A stretch of 5,869 bases of DNA. Origin: Alkaliphilus sp. GTDB taxonomy: Bacteria > Bacillota > Clostridia > Peptostreptococcales > Thermotaleaceae. The stretch spans positions 1 to 5,869 of the forward strand of contig JAGXRU010000250.1 in NCBI GenBank assembly GCA_018335765.1, in the 5' to 3' direction. Numbering within the stretch: position 1 is the first letter of the stretch; the number at the start of each line of letters is the position of its first letter. The notes beneath the pieces were generated by a model that ran no database searches, was not told the DNA's origin, and worked only from the letters and a program-made list of their open reading frames with translations. This document shows, in pieces, positions 1-4,944 of the stretch. The translations under genes were made by a program, and so were the position numbers.

Positions 1-416
1 CTGCAGCCATTATTATGTCCTCTGTTTTTTTGGCATATATAAACTATGTATTGACCGTACAGGTGCTTAGACGTATTGGCTATAAAATTGAGCCATTAAA
101 ACCCCTTAAAGAATTCAGATTGCCAAAGAGTTTTTTGATGGGAACCTTAGTTATTATTATTTTGACCATATTGATGGGTTATGTGCAGGTTGTCGATTAC
201 AATACCTTGGTAGCAAATGTATTTCTTATATTTCAACTCATTTATCTGATCCAAGGACTGGCGGTGGCAAGTCATTTCATGGAGGCATTTGGAATAGGAA
301 AGGTTCTGAAGATAGTTATTATCGTCTTTGTAATACTTAATCAGATGGGATTATTGATATTGGCAATGATTGGCTTTATGGATTCTTTTATTAATTTTAG
401 AAAACTGGAAAATTAG
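1..416 (+). CDS. DUF2232 (YybS-like) integral membrane protein, 3' part only
   Basis: This is the C-terminal part of a polytopic membrane protein whose beginning lies before the window. The frame is open to the left edge (first full codon at 3), so the ATG at 15 is probably internal. From that ATG 133 residues are visible. They form about four hydrophobic segments at roughly residues 1-18, 40-60, 65-88 and 96-122, with a basic loop (about residues 18-38) after the first. The chain ends in a short charged tail, NFRKLEN, after a GFMDSF turn. The hydrophobic pattern, the LIYLIQGLAVASHF segment and the D-x-x-x-x-FRK-like end fit the DUF2232/YybS family of Firmicutes. The position directly upstream of gdpP, with a 28-base gap, is the conserved one for this family. 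The biochemical function is not established. YybS-like proteins are sometimes compared with transporter membrane components, but nothing here shows a substrate. The family call is fairly sure and the function unknown. Confidence 0.8.
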   Translation, partial: AAIIMSSVFLAYINYVLTVQVLRRIGYKIEPLKPLKEFRLPKSFLMGTLVIIILTILMGYVQVVDYNTLVANVFLIFQLIYLIQGLAVASHFMEAFGIGKVLKIVIIVFVILNQMGLLILAMIGFMDSFINFRKLEN

Positions 417-444
417 CAGATAAGCATATTAGGAGTGCCAAACA

Positions 445-2442
445 ATGGGAAATAAAAGATTTTTATGGAAATTATTAATTCCGGACACAAAGATTTACCT
501 TTGGATTATCACATTATTTGTTGGAATAATTGCGAGCTATAACCTGATTATCGGAGGCCTTGGTATAATTTTGCTTATATATCTTGTCTACTATAATTGG
601 AAAACTCAGCATGATAGAAAAGAAAGCTGGACTCGCTATATTGAAGGGTTATCCTATGATATAGATTCTGCCGCCAAACACGCTATCTTGAATTTGCCTA
701 TACCCCTGGTGATGATTGAATTTGATGGAAGCATCAGCTGGTACAATTCTAAATTCACAGAGATGTTGGAAGCAAAAGAAATATTGGAAATGAACATTGA
801 AGAATTGATGCCGGGTTTTAAAGTGGACAATATTTTGAATGACAAAAAAGATATGATAATTGAGGTAACGATTAATGATAGACATTACAAAGGGCTGTAT
901 AATATAGTAAAAATAGCTGAAGATGGTGATGAACGGTATATTATTATGCTTTATTGGATAGATATTACCAGTTATAAAAATCTGAAGGCAAAATATAATG
1001 ATGAAAAGATGATTGTGGCATTGATTCAGGTTGATAACTATGAAGACGTACTCCAAAGCACCGAAGAAAAAAACAGACCGCTTATAATTGCAGAGATTGA
1101 AAGAAAAATAAATTTTTGGGCATCAAGAATAAATGCATTATTAAAACCTTATCAGAAGGATAAGTATGTCGCTTTTTTTGAAAATCAGTATTTAGAAAGA
1201 CTTCAAGCAAAAAGATTTGCTATACTGGATGAAATAAGAGAAATACAGGTTGGAAATGAGATTCCTGCTACCTTAAGCATAGGCATAGGGGTTAATGGAA
1301 AAAACCCTGCCAAGATAGAGGAATATGCCAGGACGGCCATGGATTTAGCCTTGGGCAGGGGTGGAGATCAGGCAATCGTTAAAAATATTGACGCTTTGAG
1401 TTTCTATGGGGGCAAAACAAAGGCTGTAGAAAAAAGAAATAAGGTGAAAGCCAGAGTAATAGCTCATGCCCTTAGACAGCTTATAGATCAATCCAAGGAA
1501 GTTGTGATAATGGGCCACAAAGTACCTGATATGGATAGCTTCGGTGCTGCATTAGGGGTATATAGGGCTTCGAAATATCGTGGGAAAGAAGCTTACATAG
1601 TTCTGAATGGTTCAAATGAAGCAATTAAAAATCTGCATTCTCGTGTAAATGATCATGGCAACTATAACTTAGTGACTAATGAAGAAGTGCTGAGTATACT
1701 GGGCAAGGATACCTTAGTGGTGGTGCTGGACACACATAGACCCAGTTTTACCCAATGTCCGGAAGTGTTGGACAGGGCGGACAAAATAGTTTTAATTGAT
1801 CACCATCGCAGAGGGACTGAGTTTATAGATAATGCTGTTCTCACATACCTTGAACCCTATGCCTCCTCGACCTGTGAGTTGGTAACAGAGATATTGCAAT
1901 ACATAGGAGATAAAATTAATATTGAGAAGGTAGAAGCTGAAGGGCTTATGGCAGGCATTGCTGTTGATACAAAAAACTTTACCTTTAAAACAGGTGTCAG
2001 AACCTTTGAAGCTGCATCTTGGTTGAGAAGATCAGGGGCAGATACCACCAATGTGAGACAGCTGTTTCAAGACGATCTTGAAACCTTTATTGCTAAGGCA
2101 GAAGTGGTGAAGAATGCAAGAATACTTAGGAAAAACATTGCACTGTCCATATGTCCAAAGAATACTCACAATGAATCCTTAGTAGCTGCCCAAGCTGCTG
2201 ATGAGCTATTGGATATTAGAGGGATAACAGCTTCTTTCGTGTTAGGGATTAGAGAAGAAGATGAAATATTTATCAGTGGGCGGTCTTTGGGTGATATCAA
2301 TGTTCAAGTGATACTGGAGAAATTAGGAGGCGGGGGTCATTTGACCGTCGCAGGAACACAATTCAAGGGAAATACTGTGGAAAAAGCAATAGAAATGTTG
2401 GAACAAGCTATAGAGGAATATTTTGAGGAAGGTGATGAGTGA
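445..2442 (+). CDS. gdpP: Cyclic-di-AMP phosphodiesterase GdpP (PAS-degenerate GGDEF-DHH/DHHA1)
   Basis: This membrane-bound enzyme hydrolyses c-di-AMP to pApA and so sets the level of a messenger that controls potassium/osmolyte balance and cell-wall stress. The 665 residues match the family's usual length of about 655-670. Domains in order are two membrane helices (about 17-34 and 36-51), a PAS-like domain (about 72-175), a degenerate GGDEF domain (about 185-315), a DHH domain (about 345-510) and a DHHA1 domain (about 555-655). The expected DHH metal ligands are all present: H358, D362 and D364 (GHKVPDMDS), D429 (LDTHRP), H453 in the D452-H453-H454 motif, and D508 (AVDTKNF). DHHA1 carries the glycine-rich GGGGH motif at 628-632. 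The GGDEF signature is replaced by something like QKDKY (237-241), so cyclase activity is not expected. This is normal for GdpP, whose GGDEF domain has been reported to have weak ATPase activity. The ATG start is supported by AGGAG at 431-435, nine bases upstream. The gene overlaps rplI by one base. An intact, probably active enzyme is inferred. Confidence 0.96.
   Translation: MGNKRFLWKLLIPDTKIYLWIITLFVGIIASYNLIIGGLGIILLIYLVYYNWKTQHDRKESWTRYIEGLSYDIDSAAKHAILNLPIPLVMIEFDGSISWYNSKFTEMLEAKEILEMNIEELMPGFKVDNILNDKKDMIIEVTINDRHYKGLYNIVKIAEDGDERYIIMLYWIDITSYKNLKAKYNDEKMIVALIQVDNYEDVLQSTEEKNRPLIIAEIERKINFWASRINALLKPYQKDKYVAFFENQYLERLQAKRFAILDEIREIQVGNEIPATLSIGIGVNGKNPAKIEEYARTAMDLALGRGGDQAIVKNIDALSFYGGKTKAVEKRNKVKARVIAHALRQLIDQSKEVVIMGHKVPDMDSFGAALGVYRASKYRGKEAYIVLNGSNEAIKNLHSRVNDHGNYNLVTNEEVLSILGKDTLVVVLDTHRPSFTQCPEVLDRADKIVLIDHHRRGTEFIDNAVLTYLEPYASSTCELVTEILQYIGDKINIEKVEAEGLMAGIAVDTKNFTFKTGVRTFEAASWLRRSGADTTNVRQLFQDDLETFIAKAEVVKNARILRKNIALSICPKNTHNESLVAAQAADELLDIRGITASFVLGIREEDEIFISGRSLGDINVQVILEKLGGGGHLTVAGTQFKGNTVEKAIEMLEQAIEEYFEEGDE
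2425..2436 (+). promoter_or_regulatory. Ribosome binding site for rplI, inside the gdpP 3' end
   Basis: The bases GAGGAAGGTGAT closely match the Shine-Dalgarno consensus AAGGAGGTGAT and also encode the last acidic codons of gdpP. The motif ends five bases before the ATG at 2442 but only two bases before the GTG at 2439. This favours the ATG as the real rplI start and suggests translational coupling between the two genes. Confidence 0.7.
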
Positions 2443-2888
2443 TGAAGGTTATTTTATTAAAAGATGTGAACGGTCTAGGTAAAGCAGGAAATGTGGTAAA
2501 CGCCAGTGATGGTCATGCTAGGAACTATTTGATACCTAGGGGGATGGCAAAGGAGGCCACTGAAGGTGGAATCAAATCCATACAACTGCAAAAAGCTTCG
2601 GAGGAAAAAAGAAAACAAAATGAAGTGGCTAAAGCACAGGCTTTGGCAGACAAAATTTCTGGTTTAACAGTATTGTTAAAGGGAAAGGCAGGGGAAGGCA
2701 GAAAATTATTTGGTTCCATTACTTCAAAGGATATTGCTGCAGCCATGACAAATCAGCATAAAATTGATCTGGATAAGAGAAAAATCCAGTTGGAAAACCC
2801 TATAAAGGAATTGGGAACAACAATTGTGGAAATAAAAATCTACCATGAAATTACAGCAAAATTGAAAGTAGAGGTCGTGGCAGAATAG
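2442..2888 (+). CDS. rplI: 50S ribosomal protein bL9
   Basis: bL9 binds 23S rRNA near the base of the L1 stalk and helps maintain reading frame on the large subunit. From the ATG at 2442 it has 148 residues, the usual size. The N-terminal RNA-binding domain begins MKVILLKDVNGLGKAG and contains the family signature around GHARNYLIPRGMA (24-36). A charged connecting helix follows (about 41-75, rich in K, E, Q and A), then the C-terminal domain with KLFGSIT (88-94) and a final beta segment ending KVEVVAE. An in-frame GTG at 2439 would add one methionine, but family proteins begin MKVILL and the ribosome binding site spacing suits the ATG. The start codon shares its A with the TGA stop of gdpP, which implies coupled translation. 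The order gdpP-rplI-dnaB is conserved in Firmicutes. Confidence 0.97.
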   Translation: MKVILLKDVNGLGKAGNVVNASDGHARNYLIPRGMAKEATEGGIKSIQLQKASEEKRKQNEVAKAQALADKISGLTVLLKGKAGEGRKLFGSITSKDIAAAMTNQHKIDLDKRKIQLENPIKELGTTIVEIKIYHEITAKLKVEVVAE

Positions 2889-2912
2889 AAGGGTGATTTC
2901 AGTGAAATCAAT

Positions 2913-2927
2913 AAAGGGGAATAAGGG
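2913..2927 (+). promoter_or_regulatory. Ribosome binding region for dnaB, two possible Shine-Dalgarno cores
   Basis: Two purine-rich cores precede the adjacent ATG codons at 2931 and 2934. AAAGGGGA (2913-2920) lies 10 bases before the first ATG. AAGGG (2923-2927) lies 3 bases before the first and 6 before the second. The first core suits the ATG at 2931 and the second suits the ATG at 2934, so the start is uncertain by one codon. Confidence 0.5.
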
Positions 2928-2930
2928 TTT

Positions 2931-4274
2931 ATGATGGAGTATTTGGGTAGGATTCCACCGCATAATGTAGAAGCTGAGCAATCAGTCTTAGGTTCCATGA
3001 TTCTTGACAAGGAAGCGATAATAAATGCTACCGAAATTATAAGGGGTGAGGATTTTTATAAAGAGGCTCATAGGGAGATTTATGAGGCGATGCTGTCTTT
3101 GTATAATCGAGATGAGCCTGTGGACTTAGTCACCCTGTCAGAAGAATTATCTCAAAGAAAGACGATAGATGCTATTGGAGGGGTTAGTTATTTAGTTAAT
3201 CTCTCATCTTCAGTTCCTACTACAACCAATGCAAAGTACTATGCTAAAATAGTTGAAGAAAAATCTATTCTAAGAAGACTAATCAAAGCATCTTCAGAGA
3301 TATTAGACAAAGGATATCAGGCACAAGAGGATGTAATGCAAATACTTGATTTAGCAGAAAGAAACATATTCGATATTTCTCAGAATAGATCACAGGAAGG
3401 GTTTTCGCCTATAAAAGAAGTCCTCATGGAAAGCTTTAATCGAATTGAGGAGCTATATCTCAACAAGAAAAGCTTAACCGGACTTACGACAGGATTTTTG
3501 GATATTGACCGAAAGACATCCGGGTTGCAAAAATCAGATTTAATTCTGATTGCTGCCAGACCAAGTATGGGTAAAACAGCCTTTGCACTGAATATTGCTC
3601 AAAATGCTGCATTGAAAGGCAATGCATCTGTCGCTATATTCAGTTTGGAGATGGCGAAGGAACAGTTGGTGCAACGTTTTCTAAGTTCGGAATCTCACAT
3701 TGAGATACAAAAAATCAGAACAGGCAACCTAGGCGATGATGAATGGCCGAGGTTGGCGAAGGCGATGGGACCTCTTTCCCAAGCCAAAATATATATTGAT
3801 GACACGCCTGGCATAACTGTAATGGAAATGAAGGCGAAATCCAGAAGGCTTAAAATGGAAAAAGGCCTTGATATGATCATGATAGATTATCTGCAACTCA
3901 TGTCTGGGGATAAAGGAGCAGAGAGCAGACAACAGGAAATATCAGCCATATCCAGAGCATTAAAAGGTTTGGCGAGAGAAATGGACTGTCCTGTGGTCGC
4001 ACTGTCACAGCTTTCCCGTGCACCGGAATTAAGATCTGACCACCGACCAATACTTTCAGATTTAAGAGAGTCAGGTGCCATTGAGCAGGATGCTGATATA
4101 GTGATGTTTTTATATAGAGATGACTATTATCATCCTGATAGTGAGAAAAAAGGCATTGGTGAGATTATTATAGCAAAGCAAAGAAATGGAGCTACCGGCG
4201 TTGTAGAGTTAGCATGGCTGGAGCAATATACGAAATTTGTAAATCTGGACAGGCAGCACAAAGAACCTTCATGA
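2931..4274 (+). CDS. dnaB: Replicative DNA helicase (DnaB family; called DnaC in Bacillus)
   Basis: This is the hexameric ATP-driven 5'-3' helicase that unwinds DNA at the replication fork and interacts with primase. The 447 residues are normal for the family (about 440-455), with no intein or insertion. The N-terminal DnaB domain begins RIPPHNVEAEQSVLGSM (7-23), which includes the usual PHN-EAEQ-LG signature, and runs to about residue 105. A linker of about 155-185 leads to the RecA-like ATPase domain. Walker A is ARPSMGKT (209-216), the H1a glutamate is E240 in SLEM, Walker B is MIMIDYLQLM (315-324, D319), the H3 glutamine is Q360 in SQLSR, and the H4 loop is LSDLRESGAIEQDADIV (375-391). 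KQR (416-418) in AKQRNG supplies the trans-acting arginine-finger region. The gene starts 42 bases after rplI, fitting co-transcription. No hairpin terminator follows it. Two consecutive ATGs (2931, 2934) make the exact start uncertain by one residue. Confidence 0.97.
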   Translation: MMEYLGRIPPHNVEAEQSVLGSMILDKEAIINATEIIRGEDFYKEAHREIYEAMLSLYNRDEPVDLVTLSEELSQRKTIDAIGGVSYLVNLSSSVPTTTNAKYYAKIVEEKSILRRLIKASSEILDKGYQAQEDVMQILDLAERNIFDISQNRSQEGFSPIKEVLMESFNRIEELYLNKKSLTGLTTGFLDIDRKTSGLQKSDLILIAARPSMGKTAFALNIAQNAALKGNASVAIFSLEMAKEQLVQRFLSSESHIEIQKIRTGNLGDDEWPRLAKAMGPLSQAKIYIDDTPGITVMEMKAKSRRLKMEKGLDMIMIDYLQLMSGDKGAESRQQEISAISRALKGLAREMDCPVVALSQLSRAPELRSDHRPILSDLRESGAIEQDADIVMFLYRDDYYHPDSEKKGIGEIIIAKQRNGATGVVELAWLEQYTKFVNLDRQHKEPS

Positions 4275-4326
4275 AGATAAAATTATTCGAGAAATCAACA
4301 GAATATCAACAGCAATAATAGTAAAT

Positions 4327-4355
4327 TGTGAATAAAGCTGTGGATATGTGTATAA
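4327..4355 (-). promoter_or_regulatory. Cluster of three DnaA-box-like 9-mers
   Basis: On the plus strand there are three same-direction 9-mers: TGTGAATAA (4327-4335), TGTGGATAT (4339-4347) and TGTGTATAA (4347-4355). Read on the minus strand they are TTATTCACA, ATATCCACA and TTATACACA. The first and third fit the DnaA-box consensus TTATNCACA exactly, and the middle one misses one position of TTATCCACA. They start 12 and 8 bases apart, and the last two share one base. An AT-rich stretch follows to about 4470. The match is seen directly. Binding by DnaA, and any role in replication control, titration or transcription, is inferred. Confidence 0.45.
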
Positions 4356-4377
4356 ACTATAAAGATTCTAATGATTA

Positions 4378-4406
4378 TTGACTATACGAAGATATATAAG
4401 TAAAAT
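4378..4406 (+). promoter_or_regulatory. Sigma-A-type promoter candidate, distal, for the DUF1858 gene
   Basis: TTGACT (4378-4383, five of six to TTGACA) and TAAAAT (4401-4406, five of six to TATAAT) are separated by exactly 17 bases. Transcription would start near 4413, leaving a leader of about 95 bases before the ATG at 4508. It lies just downstream of the DnaA-box-like cluster, which ends 22 bases before the -35 element. Confidence 0.5.
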
Positions 4407-4438
4407 TATTTTAACTTTATTAACCTTTTATGCAATAC

Positions 4439-4469
4439 TTGTTTGATTTTATTATAAAAATGATATAAT
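4439..4469 (+). promoter_or_regulatory. Extended -10 promoter candidate, proximal, for the DUF1858 gene
   Basis: TGATATAAT (4461-4469) is a perfect -10 hexamer (TATAAT, 4464-4469) with an upstream TG dinucleotide in the extended -10 position. The -35 is poor: TTGTTT (4439-4444) at 19 bases or TTGATT (4443-4448) at 15 bases. Extended -10 promoters can work with a weak -35. The start would fall near 4476, giving a leader of about 30 bases. It may act alone or together with the distal promoter. Confidence 0.5.
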
Positions 4470-4507
4470 GTAATGGTTAAAGTAATAGATAAGTTAGGAG
4501 GAATATT

Positions 4508-4717
4508 ATGGCTAAGGTGACAAAGGATATGATCATTGCAGATGTTTTGAGAATGGATAAAGGTACAGTTCCGATATTTATGAGACATGGGCTTCATTGT
4601 TTAGGTTGTCCTGCGTCCTCGATGGAGAGTATTGAGGATGCTGCATCAGTTCACGGCATGAATGTTGATACACTAATGAATGATTTAAATGAATACTTTG
4701 AAAGTCTGGAAAAATAA
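4508..4717 (+). CDS. DUF1858 small protein (hybrid-cluster-protein-associated redox disulfide domain type)
   Basis: This is a 69-residue single-domain cytoplasmic protein with no signal peptide or membrane segment. It begins MAKVTKDMIIADVLRMDKG, then has FMRHGLHCLGCPASSMESIEDAA, with cysteines at 31 and 34 forming a CxxC, and ends in an acidic helix. This arrangement (an ADVL-type start, a hydrophobic F/M-x-x-HGLHCLGC core, then E-S/T-I-E-x-A) is typical of the DUF1858 domain, also modelled as the redox disulfide domain found next to hybrid cluster proteins. The CxxC could be a redox-active disulfide or a metal site. No substrate is known. AGGAGG (4496-4501) lies six bases before the ATG, a very strong ribosome binding site. 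The gene has its own promoters and terminator, so it is probably monocistronic, with possible readthrough from dnaB. No hybrid cluster protein gene is in view. The domain call is secure and the role unknown. Confidence 0.88.
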   Translation: MAKVTKDMIIADVLRMDKGTVPIFMRHGLHCLGCPASSMESIEDAASVHGMNVDTLMNDLNEYFESLEK

Positions 4718-4718
4718 C

Positions 4719-4761
4719 ATATAAATGGTGACTGAGCTAACTTGGTCACCATTTATATTTT
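4719..4761 (+). terminator. Intrinsic terminator after the DUF1858 gene
   Basis: A perfect 14-base-pair stem is formed by 4719-4732 and 4745-4758 (ATATAAATGGTGAC with GTCACCATTTATAT). It can extend inward by two G-T pairs, one A-T and one G-C pair to a CTAA tetraloop (4737-4740). The transcript continues into a short T-run (4758-4761). The stem begins one base after the stop codon. The left side is preceded by an A-run (4710-4714), which would be a T-run on the minus strand, so it may work in both directions. It isolates purA from upstream transcription. Confidence 0.85.
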
Positions 4762-4830
4762 AATGAAAGTAGTAGAAGTAATGGGGTATCCTCTTGAGGA
4801 AATGTGAATTATAATTAGATAATTTCTATT

Positions 4831-4843
4831 AATATTCGGGTTT
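4831..4843 (-). promoter_or_regulatory. PurBox-like element upstream of the purA -35
   Basis: The plus-strand 13-mer AATATTCGGGTTT fits the reverse complement of the Bacillus PurR box (AWWWCCGAACWWT) at 11 of 13 positions, including the CGAA core read on the minus strand. It ends two bases before the -35 hexamer of purA. PurR is known to repress purA in Bacillus. Whether this organism has PurR, and whether it binds here, is inferred. Confidence 0.35.
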
Positions 4844-4845
4844 TG

Positions 4846-4874
4846 TTGACTTTAACGTCTTATTCTGTTAGTAT
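4846..4874 (+). promoter_or_regulatory. purA promoter (sigma-A type, extended -10)
   Basis: TTGACT (4846-4851) is followed after 17 bases by TAGTAT (4869-4874, four of six to TATAAT), with TG at 4866-4867 in the extended -10 position. TATAAA (4872-4877) is an alternative -10 but would need a 20-base spacer. Transcription should start near 4881, giving a purA leader of about 64 bases. Confidence 0.6.
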
Positions 4875-4882
4875 AAAGTGTG

Positions 4883-4895
4883 TGCGTTCGGAATT
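4883..4895 (-). promoter_or_regulatory. Second PurBox-like element near the purA transcription start
   Basis: The plus-strand bases GTTCGGAATT (4886-4895) match the last ten positions of the inverted PurBox (GTTCGGWWWT) perfectly. The first three positions (4883-4885) do not match, giving 10 of 13. It sits at or just after the predicted start site and in the same direction as the element at 4831, with the starts 52 bases apart. In Bacillus the paired boxes are inverted and much closer, so this pairing is atypical. Confidence 0.3.
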
Positions 4896-4906
4896 TTAGA
4901 AATTCC
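4890..4906 (+). other. Short hairpin in the purA leader
   Basis: GGAATTT (4890-4896) and AAATTCC (4900-4906) form a perfect 7-base-pair stem with a TAG loop, close to the predicted 5' end of the purA mRNA. A T-rich stretch follows, but the stem is AT-rich and the T-run is interrupted, so a strong terminator is unlikely. It could be a 5' stabilising stem-loop, or an operator half overlapping the PurBox-like core. Confidence 0.4.
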
Positions 4907-4944
4907 TTGTTACTTTTCAATAAAAATAAAGGCAGGTGTCCACA

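Larger units (their letters stand above)
4275..4507 (+). other. AT-rich intergenic spacer between dnaB and the DUF1858 gene
   Basis: These 233 bases hold no protein gene that I can support. From left to right they contain an 8-base direct repeat ATCAACAG (4294-4301 and 4305-4312, one helical turn apart), a cluster of DnaA-box-like 9-mers (4327-4355), and two promoter candidates. No GC-rich hairpin with a T-tract follows dnaB, so some dnaB transcripts may read through to the terminator at 4719-4761. Confidence 0.7.

Noticed and set aside
649..1056. Open frames of 135 and 63 residues on the minus strand inside gdpP
   Set aside because: They are antisense shadows of the PAS/GGDEF part of gdpP, with no recognisable domain, and are rich in aromatic and histidine residues as expected from the complement of an AT-rich gene.
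2724..2981. Minus-strand open frames across the rplI-dnaB junction
   Set aside because: They overlap two strongly supported genes on the other strand and show no family features.
2931..4274. Possible intein or insertion in dnaB, a common intein host
   Set aside because: Length and motif spacing are normal from the N-terminal domain through Walker A, Walker B and the arginine-finger region, so nothing is inserted.
4401..4420. Imperfect palindrome AAGTAAAATTATTTTAACTT as a dnaB terminator
   Set aside because: It is almost all A-T, has mismatches and lacks a GC stem or clear T-tract, so it is not a credible intrinsic terminator.
4406..4597. Minus-strand 63-residue frame covering the promoter and start of the DUF1858 gene
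   Set aside because: Its sequence is the antisense of the leader and 5' end of a secure gene, and it has no recognisable domain.
4789..4800. Palindrome-like TCCTCTTGAGGA
   Set aside because: The stem is only five bases with a two-base centre, too small for an RNA hairpin, and it is far from the -35 of purA. As an operator it has no supporting second copy.
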